Positions 26,994-35,921 of a DNA stretch of 41,007 bases are shown here, piece by piece (positions within the stretch are counted from its first letter, which is position 1; each line of letters starts with the position of its first letter). Source of the DNA: Rhodopirellula maiorica SM1 (GTDB lineage Bacteria; Planctomycetota; Planctomycetia; Pirellulales; Pirellulaceae); assembly GCF_000346295.1 (NCBI RefSeq), contig NZ_ANOG01000641.1:1-41007 (forward strand), read 5' to 3'. Under the pieces are notes generated by a model. That model was not told the origin of the DNA. It made no database searches and saw only the letters and a list, made by a program, of their open reading frames with translations. The position numbers were made by a program, and so were the translations under genes.

Positions 26994-28230
26994 AGCCATA
27001 ACGCTCAAAATAAGAAGCCCAACGCGATCGGATCAATTCGTCCGCTTCGGGGGCCAGTTGGTGTTGGTTGGTTTTGTAATCTTTGTGTTCGGTTTCGACC
27101 CATGCCTGAATCGTCGGCTCGACCGCATCAAAGTCGCTTAGTCGCAATGTTTGGTAAATGTTTCGCAGCGTGGCGACCGGATCGGCGGTGAGGTCTTCGT
27201 AGCGGATGTCGATCAACCGCTCAGGTGAGACCGATTCTCGTTGTTGGTGAAATGCCTCGTACATCTTTTCCAAGCACTCGACCACATACGGTTCGATGGT
27301 TTCGTTGTTTGGCTTTTGCAGTGCTTGGACTTCGTCAAGTCCTTTCCACAATCGGCAGGTTGACGGAAACAGCGAACGGGGATCTCGCGAGATGTGGATA
27401 AACTTGGCTTCGGGGAATTCACGAGCCAAGTAGGCGATTCGTCCGGTATGGGTTGGGCTCTTGATCACGAGCGGGCGGCCAGTCGCAACACTGACGTTCA
27501 ACAGGAAACGGCGCAGCGATTGTAGCCAATCGGTGATCGCCGTTTCCTCGACCCCTTCGAAACTGAGGTAATCGATATCGACCGGGCCTTCGTTGGGAAA
27601 TGCAATCCGCCGGTAAGGCGACGGCAACCCCATCGTCAGCAAAGCAAACTCGTCTTCTTGAGGACGGTCCCAACCGGCGGCCATGTTGTCCATCGGTCGC
27701 TTGCCCGGCAGCAGCCAATTGGCAAAGCGCCGGAAAAACCACTCGGTCACCAAAAAATGAGCCGGGGCAAAGCACTGGAACGTCGAAGGACTGCTCAAAC
27801 GTTCATCACGCACCATCAGTTCGTGCAGCAAGGTTGTCCCGCTCCGCCAATGACCGATGATAAAAACCGGAGTGCCGTGAAGTTCGGCTTCACGCAATCG
27901 CCGCCGAAAAATGAGTTTTTGCAGCCCCCCCATGATGGTGTTAAAGGGGGTTGCGATGGTCACACCAATGACAATACCCACCCGGCTTGGTGAGATGCGA
28001 AATCGACCTTCGCGAAGCAGTCGAAACCACGCCAATGGCTTCATTCCGTGCCAAAATCGCGGTGTATAGAACGGATATTGATGGAACGGAGTCTCGGACA
28101 ACGAAATGGCTGTGAATAAATGAGGGGAGAGACGGAACCAAATCACCTCTAACACTGTAATTGTTTGCAGTTGGGCCGTGCAGTCGTCGTGGGGCGTCCC
28201 GGCGATGCTTTGTGAGATTTTCCCGACCAC
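26986..28230 (-). CDS. PAPS-dependent sulfotransferase
   Basis: Transfers sulfate from PAPS to an acceptor, probably a glycan, lipid or small molecule. The 5'-phosphosulfate loop is VFIIGHWRSGTTLLHEL (about 122-138 in the longest frame). The 3'-phosphate motif is FIHISRDPRSLFPST (277-291), and VIKSPTHTGRI and IRYEDLTADP also fit the family. A hydrophobic stretch (about 85-97) precedes the P-loop. The true start is unclear. The first 40 residues from GTG 28230 look unlike the family; TTG 28101 and ATG 28044 are alternatives, and all keep the catalytic domain. It runs directly into the DUF1080 lipoprotein, which suggests a shared transcript and work on sulfated polysaccharide or envelope glycans. 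Confidence 0.88.
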   Translation of the reverse strand: MVGKISQSIAGTPHDDCTAQLQTITVLEVIWFRLSPHLFTAISLSETPFHQYPFYTPRFWHGMKPLAWFRLLREGRFRISPSRVGIVIGVTIATPFNTIMGGLQKLIFRRRLREAELHGTPVFIIGHWRSGTTLLHELMVRDERLSSPSTFQCFAPAHFLVTEWFFRRFANWLLPGKRPMDNMAAGWDRPQEDEFALLTMGLPSPYRRIAFPNEGPVDIDYLSFEGVEETAITDWLQSLRRFLLNVSVATGRPLVIKSPTHTGRIAYLAREFPEAKFIHISRDPRSLFPSTCRLWKGLDEVQALQKPNNETIEPYVVECLEKMYEAFHQQRESVSPERLIDIRYEDLTADPVATLRNIYQTLRLSDFDAVEPTIQAWVETEHKDYKTNQHQLAPEADELIRSRWASYFERYGYV

Positions 28231-28386
28231 CCGATTTTAGCTTGGCTTTAGGGGAGGCTTTGGAGTTGGCTCAAAATCACCAAGATCGCTTATCGACAAT
28301 TGGGGGGCTCCCTCACGCTTTGGGTTGTTTCGGCTACAATCGCACCTCGTTTCACTGGACCTCGCATCCCAAACGGTTTCATCAAG

Positions 28387-28743
28387 TTGTCTGAAATTCC
28401 TCCATCACGCGAATCAGAGTCGAACGACTCTGCTGCCCGAGAACTCTCGATCGTCGATCTGCAGCAGCACATCCACCAGATGTATTACGAAAAGGATGTC
28501 GCACGCGGCGTCGAAGGCACTTTTATGTGGTTGATGGAAGAGGTCGGAGAATTGTCGTCCGCATTGCGAGGGAACGATCGCGAGAACCTCGCCGAAGAGT
28601 TTGCCGACGTGATTGCGTGGCTAGCGACGATCGCCAACGTTGCTCAGATCGACCTGAATGCGGCGTTGGTTGCCAAGTACGGTCACGGTTGTCCCGGTTG
28701 CCACCGGTTGGTTTGTGAATGCCCCGATTCAGAAAAGCCGTGA
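28387..28743 (+). CDS. MazG-like nucleotide pyrophosphohydrolase with C-terminal Cys motif
   Basis: This short all-alpha protein of about 118 residues has the MazG fold signature: MWLMEEVGELSSALRG supplies the E-E-x-x-E metal site and EEFADVIAWL the E-x-x-D site. MazG-type enzymes hydrolyse nucleoside triphosphates to monophosphates and pyrophosphate, often as house-cleaning. The tail CPGCHRLVCEC has four cysteines spaced C-x2-C-x4-C-x-C, which could bind zinc. No ATG is available in a sensible place, so TTG 28387 is proposed; TTG 28300 would add 29 residues without resemblance to the family. It lies 26 bases before the next gene and probably shares its operon. Confidence 0.8.
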   Translation: MSEIPPSRESESNDSAARELSIVDLQQHIHQMYYEKDVARGVEGTFMWLMEEVGELSSALRGNDRENLAEEFADVIAWLATIANVAQIDLNAALVAKYGHGCPGCHRLVCECPDSEKP

Positions 28744-28769
28744 TTTTAATCAAGTTAAGTTCCGATTTT

Positions 28770-31058
28770 ATGAACCAATCGAACGTGATTCGGCCTTGCC
28801 GGCTGTTGTTTCTGTTGGGGTGCCTGTGCGGGTCCCTCGCTGCTCCGCAGTTCGGCGTTGCCGAGCAAACAGCATCGCTCGCTGACGATCCGGGATCCTC
28901 GGCAGCATCAAGCGAAGTGATTGTTGGCATCAATGGCCTCTTTCGCGTCGGATGCTGGACCGGAATTCGGATCGAAGATGCGCAGTCCGCTCCTGTCCGT
29001 GTCGAGACCGAAGATGGTGACGGGGTATCGGTCAGCTACGTCCGCGAACCGGCTGACACCAACGCCAACGGTTCGAATTGGACCTATGCGATTTGCGGCA
29101 GCGAAGCGGCTCCGTTGATCGTCGAGCAAGCCGATGGCAGCAAAATCGTTACGCGGTTTCCGCCTATCGGAGCTCCGTCGCGTGAATCGTCCCAGGTTCC
29201 TCTGGGCATGCCTTGGATCGTCAGTTTCGGTGATCCACTGGGCGTTGATGAAATTGGTGAAAACCAAATTCTAAAGCGAGATGCCTCGGTGGCGGTGTCA
29301 CAACCCACTGCGGCGGATCAGCTTCCCGATGCGGTGATGGGCTATGAAGGTGTCGATCTGATCATGGTCGGCGCTGGCGGTACCGAGTTGCTCGCTGGGC
29401 TGAGTTCCGCACAGCAACAAGCCATTGTTGATTGGGTGCAATCGGGAGGCCGGATCGTTTTGATGCTTGGGGGATCGTTGCCGCAATTGGAATCGGCGGC
29501 GCCGTGGTTGCTTGATTTGTTGCCTGCGCCCCCCGGCTGGCAATGGTCCGTCGTGGAACTGGATCCGTCGGCGATTGAAACCTTCACATCGACTCAGAAC
29601 CCTTTGTCGTCGTTCACGGGCGCAAAGCTTCCCAAGGGCGTGGGAGAGGTCATCATCACCGGCCGGACGACACGCCGAGTCAGCACACCGATTGCCGCGG
29701 AGTACATTGTCGGGCTAGGCAAGATGACGGTGATTGCCGCGGATCTGCACGCGGAACCCTTTGTCGATTGGCCGCAGCGATTGGATTTGGTGCTCAGTTT
29801 GACCGGATCGCTTTTGCAATCCACTGACACGCCGTTTGCCACGACGAATCGCTCGACCGCCTATGACGACTTGGCGGGCCAAATGCGGTCCACCTTGGAC
29901 CAATTCAAAAGCCAACGCCGATTTGGTTTTTCGCTGGTCTCGTTGATCGTGCTTGGTTTGATTGCACTGATTGGGCCGCTGGACTACTTCCTGGTGAATC
30001 GCTTGTTGGGCAAGCCGCTGTTGGGTTGGCTGACGTTTCCCGTCATGGCGATTGCAATTTCCGTGTTGCTTGTGATGCAGGCCCGTGCAGTGCCTGACGC
30101 TGCGGCGAACGTTTCTGCTGACGCCAAAAAGGCCGCCGGCGCCGATGGGCAAGTGAAGCTTGCCGCTTCCGCGGCAGCGACGCTGCACGCCAATCGCTTC
30201 GAAATTCTGGATATCGATTCGGCCAGTGGACGCGGGGAAATGTTCACTTGGAATACGATTTATTCGCACGATGCTCGCCAACTTGATGTCGCCGTTAGCG
30301 AAGCTTCGGCGTTCCAGGGGATGGCCAAACGCATCGATTCGAATCTGACGTTTCCGTTTGGTTTTCCCGGACGTTCTTTCGGAGCGATCCAGGTGAGTGG
30401 CGAGAGTGCTCGTTTGCCTGGTTACGAGGTCTTGTTTCGGCCGGAGACTAACGCGCTGACCAGCCAACTTGTCGACGTACCCTTTGCCCCGCGTAGCAGC
30501 AAGTCGATTGCCAGCCAGATGCGTTTTGTCGCCGACGTTACCGAGGATCTATCGATGCGGCGGCGTAGCGGTAGCGAGTTACTCGAAGGATCGTTGCGGA
30601 ATCCGTTTCCTGTCGATGTGCTCAACGGCATGCTGATTTATCGTAACTGGTTGTATTTGTTGCCGACACGATTCCCAGCCGGCAGCGAGATCGAGTCAGT
30701 CGATTCGCTGCGACAAAAGAATTTTCGTTGGCAGCTCTCCCGGCAAAAGGCACTCGAAAGCTCGACTGAAACCGAGTCATGGGATCCATCGTCCACGACG
30801 GATCTAGAACGTCTTGCCGAGATGATGATGTTTCACGACGTGGTCGGGGCTGAGCGATACACGGGGTTGCGTCACGAGGTGCTCTCGTTCTTGGATCTCA
30901 GTGATGTGTTGACTCGTGAGCGTTGCATGTTGATCGGAAAACTTGCACGTCCGGTCAGCCGAATCCGCAATCAGGGCGACCCAGACGAACAAATTCATGT
31001 TGACGAAACTCTTTCGCTGATTCGGTTGGTGATGCCAATCAGCGCAAAACGACGATAG
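28770..31058 (+). CDS. Membrane protein with GATase1-like domain, ABC-system accessory candidate
   Basis: This 762-residue protein has a signal peptide (CRLLFLLGCLCGSLAAP) and a beta-rich extracytoplasmic domain. A flavodoxin/GATase1-like segment follows near 193-236, where GVDLIMVGAGG leads to WVQSGGRIVLMLGG. Two adjoining membrane helices lie at about 383-440 (SLVSLIVLGLIALIGPLDYF and WLTFPVMAIAISVLLVMQA). The large C-terminal half is beta-rich. The layout resembles the periplasmic accessory proteins found with ABC-2 or gliding-type exporters. The ATPase gene follows 78 bases downstream, but no polytopic permease lies alongside. ATG 28770 is chosen over an upstream 28719 start because the signal peptide begins there. 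No catalytic Cys-His pair is obvious. Function is unknown. Confidence 0.75.
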   Translation: MNQSNVIRPCRLLFLLGCLCGSLAAPQFGVAEQTASLADDPGSSAASSEVIVGINGLFRVGCWTGIRIEDAQSAPVRVETEDGDGVSVSYVREPADTNANGSNWTYAICGSEAAPLIVEQADGSKIVTRFPPIGAPSRESSQVPLGMPWIVSFGDPLGVDEIGENQILKRDASVAVSQPTAADQLPDAVMGYEGVDLIMVGAGGTELLAGLSSAQQQAIVDWVQSGGRIVLMLGGSLPQLESAAPWLLDLLPAPPGWQWSVVELDPSAIETFTSTQNPLSSFTGAKLPKGVGEVIITGRTTRRVSTPIAAEYIVGLGKMTVIAADLHAEPFVDWPQRLDLVLSLTGSLLQSTDTPFATTNRSTAYDDLAGQMRSTLDQFKSQRRFGFSLVSLIVLGLIALIGPLDYFLVNRLLGKPLLGWLTFPVMAIAISVLLVMQARAVPDAAANVSADAKKAAGADGQVKLAASAAATLHANRFEILDIDSASGRGEMFTWNTIYSHDARQLDVAVSEASAFQGMAKRIDSNLTFPFGFPGRSFGAIQVSGESARLPGYEVLFRPETNALTSQLVDVPFAPRSSKSIASQMRFVADVTEDLSMRRRSGSELLEGSLRNPFPVDVLNGMLIYRNWLYLLPTRFPAGSEIESVDSLRQKNFRWQLSRQKALESSTETESWDPSSTTDLERLAEMMMFHDVVGAERYTGLRHEVLSFLDLSDVLTRERCMLIGKLARPVSRIRNQGDPDEQIHVDETLSLIRLVMPISAKRR

Positions 31059-31136
31059 TTCAAAAAGCGGGCGTCCCAACGAGGACGTTCGTCCATCTGT
31101 GATGGCAACCATTTATATTGAAAGCGAAGACCACGC

Positions 31137-32075
31137 GTGATCAAGACAGTTGACTTAACCAAAAAGTATGGCGACGCGTTCGCGATCAAAGGGATCGATT
31201 TGGATCTCCAGGCCGGTGATTTGTTCGGGTTTATCGGTCCCAATGGTGCAGGCAAGACGACGACGATGCGGATCATCGCCACGCTCTTGGAACCGACCTG
31301 GGGCGAGGCCTATGTGTGTGGCCACAGCGTGCATACCCAGCCCAAGGAGATTCGCCGGCTGGTCGGCTATATGCCCGACTTTTTCGGTGTCTATGACGAT
31401 ATGACCGTGGTCGAGTACCTCGAGTTTTTTGCCGCTGCCTACCGCATCAATGGCAAGCAGCGAACTGACCGCGTGAACGAAATGCTCGATGTCGTCGATC
31501 TTGAATTTAAACGCGATGCCTACGCCAACACGCTTTCACGCGGCCAAACCCAGCGTCTCGGTTTGGCACGGACGCTGCTACACGACCCACAAGTCTTGCT
31601 GCTTGACGAGCCGCTTTCGGGACTCGATCCACGAGCCCGTATCGAGATGCGGAATCTGCTTCGCAAGCTCGGCGAGATGGGCAAAACCGTGATCGTCAGC
31701 AGCCACATTCTGCCCGAATTGGCCGATGTTTGTAACAAGGTCGGGATCATCGATCGGGGTGAACTGAAACAGAACGCCAAGGTCACCGAAGTCATCAAGA
31801 TGGTTCGCCAGCACACTGTGTTGGTGATTCAAACGGCGCAGCGCGAGCAGATGGATGAAGTCGCAAAGCTGTTGCAAGGACACGAGAAGGTGCAGGGCAC
31901 TGAGCCCGGCGACGATGCAATTCGCATCGTGCTAAAAGCGGGGGTCGAAGACTACAGCGATCTACCAAAACTGCTAATCGAAAATGGCATCGCGCTAAAA
32001 CGGTTCAGCGAAGAAGAACTCGATCTTGAGTCCGCGTTCATGGCGCTGACCAAAGGCACCAGCCGCCGGATGTAG
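31137..32075 (+). CDS. ABC-2-type transporter ATP-binding protein
   Basis: A 312-residue stand-alone ATPase subunit. Walker A is GPNGAGKTT (about 35-43), the Q-loop lies near VGYMPDFFGVYDD, the signature is LSRGQTQRLGLARTLL, Walker B is VLLLDEPLSGLDP, and the switch His is in SSHILPELAD. The signature has Arg in place of the first Gly of LSGGQ, as in many ABC-2 ATPases. A C-terminal regulatory domain (about 220-312) follows. The start is GTG 31137, which begins the conserved IKTVDLTKKYG strand. It probably powers an exporter together with the membrane protein encoded just upstream. The permease is not adjacent and may be elsewhere. Confidence 0.9.
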   Translation: MIKTVDLTKKYGDAFAIKGIDLDLQAGDLFGFIGPNGAGKTTTMRIIATLLEPTWGEAYVCGHSVHTQPKEIRRLVGYMPDFFGVYDDMTVVEYLEFFAAAYRINGKQRTDRVNEMLDVVDLEFKRDAYANTLSRGQTQRLGLARTLLHDPQVLLLDEPLSGLDPRARIEMRNLLRKLGEMGKTVIVSSHILPELADVCNKVGIIDRGELKQNAKVTEVIKMVRQHTVLVIQTAQREQMDEVAKLLQGHEKVQGTEPGDDAIRIVLKAGVEDYSDLPKLLIENGIALKRFSEEELDLESAFMALTKGTSRRM

Positions 32076-32221
32076 AGACGGATAACGTTTACGACTCGAT
32101 TGGCGAGAAAGAGCCAAGCACTCTTCCGGTATCAGTGCGTGTATCTACTTGCGTCGCCAAGCGTTCGCTTTTTCAGTTACAGCGGATCTGTGTTCGGAAG
32201 TTGGTTCGATCGTCAGTTTTG

Positions 32222-33268
32222 CTACTTCTGCGGAGCGGCTTTGGCTAACCGCATCACGAGATGCTCGAGCAAGAAGCGATCGCGTCCATCGGCGCTGTGG
32301 GTTCCTTTGAGCCGGAGGTCGGCGTCCAGCAGCCAAGGTAGCAGTTGTTTGCCCCGAGCACGACCGAGGCCTCGTAGTTGAGCCTTGGATTGTTGGATGT
32401 CCGAAGGTCGATGGATTCCCGCTGCCGCCAATGCATCTTCGAGCTGCACCGAGCGGCCTTCGCGTTCACGATGTTCGACCACGGCGGTTGCCATTCCCAA
32501 TCGCCGCAGCGACCAAGCGATTTGCGGCAGCAGCGCGATCGGTCGCTGACCTCCGCTCATCAGTTTATCGAGTTGCAGCAGCGCTTCGGCGGCGTTGCCC
32601 GTCGCGATCGCTTCGGTGATTTGCCACACGGTCTTGCCTTGCCATCCTGCGACCACTTCGCGTACCAGCGGTTCGTCGATCGTTTCGCCAGGCGGTTTGT
32701 ATAGAGCGAGCTTGGCGATCTCGGTTTCGATCATCCCGATTTCTTCGCCCAGCATTTCGATCAGGGCGTCAGCCGCTTCGCCCGACAGCGTTGCACCGTG
32801 CCGCTTGGCGACATAGTTGCACAGAAACTTGCGGCGGTTCGCTGCAGTGATCCCCAGCTTTTTGTCGGTGCTAGCGCTACAGCCGACGGCCAAATGGTCG
32901 CCCGCAATCGCTTTGTATAACTTGGTGTTCGACGCCAGCGTCGTCATTTCCATGATGAAGCGGTTGGATTCGCCTGGGTTGCCGGCGTACTTTTCCAGCT
33001 CAGGACGATGATTCGACACAAATTTGTCAGCGTCGCGGATCACGATGGTTCGTTTGCCATCGAAATCAAACAAGGATGCGGTTGCTAAATCGTCACGAAG
33101 ATCCGACCAGCGAACTGATTCACCATCAAACGAGGTGACATCGCCATCGGAAGACAAAGCCGAAATGGCCCACGTTCGCAGCGTGGTGTCGGGACCGAAG
33201 ACGGCCGCCACGGACGGCAAGTCCGCCGGTGGCTTCATTAACATTTCAAAGGCGTTCAGAATCGCCAT
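32222..33268 (-). CDS. holA: DNA polymerase III subunit delta
   Basis: HolA is the clamp-loader subunit that opens the beta sliding clamp. This 348-residue protein has the degenerate AAA+ N-terminus (VFGPDTTLRTWAISAL, no Walker A lysine), the IVIRDADKFV strand, and FIMEMTTLASNTKLYKAI. The lid helices follow, with LIEMLGEEIGMIETEIAKLALY and VWQITEAIATGNAAEALLQLDKLM. The C-terminal collar domain contains RPIALLPQIAWSLRRL. The divergence is typical of delta subunits, but the fold order and length fit. It lies 50 bases after the secreted protein gene on the same strand, so it may be expressed from that upstream promoter. Confidence 0.88.
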   Translation of the reverse strand: MAILNAFEMLMKPPADLPSVAAVFGPDTTLRTWAISALSSDGDVTSFDGESVRWSDLRDDLATASLFDFDGKRTIVIRDADKFVSNHRPELEKYAGNPGESNRFIMEMTTLASNTKLYKAIAGDHLAVGCSASTDKKLGITAANRRKFLCNYVAKRHGATLSGEAADALIEMLGEEIGMIETEIAKLALYKPPGETIDEPLVREVVAGWQGKTVWQITEAIATGNAAEALLQLDKLMSGGQRPIALLPQIAWSLRRLGMATAVVEHREREGRSVQLEDALAAAGIHRPSDIQQSKAQLRGLGRARGKQLLPWLLDADLRLKGTHSADGRDRFLLEHLVMRLAKAAPQK

Positions 33269-33318
33269 CAGAGACTTTTTAGCGAGTGTTTCGAGTGGAG
33301 ACTATGCTTCTTCGTCCA

Positions 33319-35817
33319 CTAATTGTACGCCGATTGGCTGCGAGCGGCAGTGTGCTCGTTGTCCGATGGCATTGGAAATCCGCTGATCGGCAGAAAACCA
33401 CGGATCCGCGCACGGGGGGCCAACCCCTGCGTGTCAATCGGGCGATCCAGCACGTAGCTGCCCATGTTGCCCGCGTTGTCGGTCGCATCGATGCGTAGAT
33501 ACAGTTGGCGTGGCAATTGCGGGTCGGCCGGCCACACGTAGTCGCCATCATTGCGAAGTCCCGCAGCGATGGTGGTCCAAGGGCCTTCCACATCGTCGCT
33601 GAACGACAACGTGATCGGACGCGTCATCAGATTGGCGTCGTCACACTCGTAGCGAATGACCAATGATCCCGTCCGGTCGCCTTCGCCATATTGAGCCCCG
33701 CTGATTCGCACAGTCGGTTTGCTCTGATCGACGACGACGACAATGTCGGGACTCTCGCCGGCTTGCGGTCGAGGGCTGGTCAATCCGTTCGAGCTGACGA
33801 CGACGATGCGGAAACCAAAGACGCCTTCTTCCTTCGTTTCAATATCGAACGGACTGGCGTTGTCGGGGTCTTGGCCCCAGAACTTCCAACTCTTTCCGCC
33901 GTCGGTGCTGCCATACAGTTCAACCGATTCGACGCCGACGATCCCGACCGCCTCGAGTTCATATTCCAAACTGAATCGATTCGAGTCGCTGAATCGCGTT
34001 GGAACACGCCCACCAAACGTGGCCGAGTCGATGCGAGATTGCAAGGCGCGTTGAGCGCTGTACCGATCGTCTGCAGCGGTTGGGGGAACAGCCAGTTTGG
34101 TTTGTGCTTGATCGCGGTTGCTGCCTACTGCAACCGAGCGTTTTTCAGATTGTTTTTCGGGCGGCGCGGGGCGTATCGGACGCTCACGCTTGGTGATTTC
34201 GCTGTTGTCGATCCGACGCATCGCTTCGGCCGGGGTTTTCGGACGATCCGCCGTGGTCGAGTCGGCAGTCGTCGATGGTGGTGGCACGGCTCCGGTTGCA
34301 GGCGCAAACAGTGCCGGACCACTACCGGTTTTTTTCTTCGATGAGGGCGTTTCATCGGTACCAAATGGCAGCGTGACTTGCTCGGGCGTTGCAGGCTGAG
34401 GCAACTCGATCGCCCCAGGACGCTGTGCGTAGCGTGGCAATGGGAATGCGTTTCCAACTTGGCCCGCGACTTGCCCGCGAACTGGGTTGCGTGGCACTGC
34501 GGTGGTTTGTGGCATCACGAATCCGCTAGCCGCTGGTGGCGTCGGTTGCGTTTGCAGACTTGGTGGAGTTTGTGGTCTCGGTGGGGCCTGCAGACTGGGT
34601 GTCACTTGCAAACTGGGCGGAGTGCTGACTCGGTGCGGGGCAACGGGAATCGTCGGCACCGCTGGAGCGGTCAGCACCGGCACGTTCGCAGGCGGAATGA
34701 TTCGCCGCTGATTCGGCGTGCTCGGCGGAGCTCCGGTCAGCGGTGTCTGGGCAAACGCGTGTTGCGTTTCGCTGGCAGGCGTGTGTCCACGGAATTGGTT
34801 CAGCGGAGAATCACTGCGTGTCGTGCCGTAGTTCGCGGCGATCCTGGGAGCCTCGGTTTCGGGCTTTTTGCGATCCAGTTTGATGATCGGGTTCGATCCG
34901 CTTGTCGGATCGCTTTCGGCCGGGCGGATATACAAGTCGGTGGTCGAAGCGGTGCGGTGTTGAACCGAGATGGCTTTCAGTTGTGGTTTGGCAAACGGAG
35001 CGACGTTGGGAACGTTGCTGTCGCGACGATCGCTAGACGCAAAGCGATTGGTCGGCAGTGCAGCCAACCGAGGACGCTGCAGCCGCTTCATCGCCACGGT
35101 CTGGTTGCCGGCCGAGTCGATGGCGGTGACGTGAATCGATAGTTGACGCCAATCCTCTTTGGGAAGAAACGTAAACGAGCGATCGTCCCCCGCGGGTTCA
35201 GCGGGAATCAAACGCCACTGCGTTTCAACATCGCTGGCGTAATACAGACGAGTGCCCGAAATCGCGGTGGCGTCTTCGATATCCATGCTGCAGCGAACCG
35301 TGCCATCGGCATCGCCGTCAGCATGCAGCGTCATTTCGGGGCCAGTCGTGTCGACGACGACTTTCAATTGCGGATGAATCGGGCCTGCGGGGTGCGCACT
35401 GCCGCTGGAATCGAGTGTTTGGGTGGCGAACAGATAGACGCCATCTTTGTCGCTCGAAAACGCGAACTCACGGATCGTTGGCGGTTTCGAATCGAAGTGT
35501 TCCCATTCCGATTTGCCGCCGCGATTGACGTACAAACGCACTTCTACCGGACGCGAACCGGTGGGATCGACGTTAAAGGGGATTTTGAACGAGCGAGAAT
35601 TGAGGACGGCAACCGGTTCGGCAGCCGTGCTGACGGCCGAAGCCGCATAACTTGGCGGCGGTCCTTTAGCAGAAACGGCCTCTGTTGATATGATGGCGTC
35701 AGTGCTGCTCGTTTTCAGAGCCGGTGAGTCTGCCGGAACTTGCGGCGCGGCGATAGCAAATCCAGAGCCGCTTAACGCGAATACCGCGGCGGCGACGGCT
35801 TTCTTGGCGGTATGCAT
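33319..35817 (-). CDS. Secreted Pro-rich protein with Ig-like modules
   Basis: The 832-residue protein has a signal peptide (AKKAVAAAVFALSGSGFAIAAPQ). An N-terminal region (about 70-250) carries Ig/FN3-like beta modules with VEVRLYVNRGGKSEWEHF and YLFATQTLDSSG. A long low-complexity middle (about 360-530) is rich in Pro, Thr and Gln. The C-terminal region (about 600-820) is a second set of beta modules with VESVELYGSTDGGKSWKFWG, FGFRIVVVSSNG and LYLRIDATDNAGN. The two ends look homologous (V-E-x-[RV]-L-Y...D-x-G-x-x-W). No enzyme domain is seen; a structural or scaffolding surface role is possible. It is divergent from mnmG, with about 100 bases between starts. Confidence 0.8.
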   Translation of the reverse strand: MHTAKKAVAAAVFALSGSGFAIAAPQVPADSPALKTSSTDAIISTEAVSAKGPPPSYAASAVSTAAEPVAVLNSRSFKIPFNVDPTGSRPVEVRLYVNRGGKSEWEHFDSKPPTIREFAFSSDKDGVYLFATQTLDSSGSAHPAGPIHPQLKVVVDTTGPEMTLHADGDADGTVRCSMDIEDATAISGTRLYYASDVETQWRLIPAEPAGDDRSFTFLPKEDWRQLSIHVTAIDSAGNQTVAMKRLQRPRLAALPTNRFASSDRRDSNVPNVAPFAKPQLKAISVQHRTASTTDLYIRPAESDPTSGSNPIIKLDRKKPETEAPRIAANYGTTRSDSPLNQFRGHTPASETQHAFAQTPLTGAPPSTPNQRRIIPPANVPVLTAPAVPTIPVAPHRVSTPPSLQVTPSLQAPPRPQTPPSLQTQPTPPAASGFVMPQTTAVPRNPVRGQVAGQVGNAFPLPRYAQRPGAIELPQPATPEQVTLPFGTDETPSSKKKTGSGPALFAPATGAVPPPSTTADSTTADRPKTPAEAMRRIDNSEITKRERPIRPAPPEKQSEKRSVAVGSNRDQAQTKLAVPPTAADDRYSAQRALQSRIDSATFGGRVPTRFSDSNRFSLEYELEAVGIVGVESVELYGSTDGGKSWKFWGQDPDNASPFDIETKEEGVFGFRIVVVSSNGLTSPRPQAGESPDIVVVVDQSKPTVRISGAQYGEGDRTGSLVIRYECDDANLMTRPITLSFSDDVEGPWTTIAAGLRNDGDYVWPADPQLPRQLYLRIDATDNAGNMGSYVLDRPIDTQGLAPRARIRGFLPISGFPMPSDNEHTAARSQSAYN

Positions 35818-35921
35818 CTTGTCGATCTGCCCTCAAACACGGAAAACGGTGTCCTTACCTATCTTCCGGTTCGACTCGCTCCCCTTTCCTTCTTGATCTA
35901 TTCACCCTGCGACCTGATTCC

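Noticed and set aside
29715-30467. Open frame of 250 codons on the minus strand
   Set aside because: Antisense to the GATase1-like membrane protein gene; highly Arg- and Gln-rich without a motif.
32130-32180. Possible small hairpin with T-run as a terminator between the ABC ATPase and holA
   Set aside because: AAGC-GTTC-GCTT with a run of five T is too short a stem to call an intrinsic terminator with confidence.
34378-35142. Open frame of 254 codons on the plus strand
   Set aside because: Antisense to the Pro-rich secreted protein; the Arg- and Trp-rich translation follows from reading Pro- and Thr-rich codons backwards.
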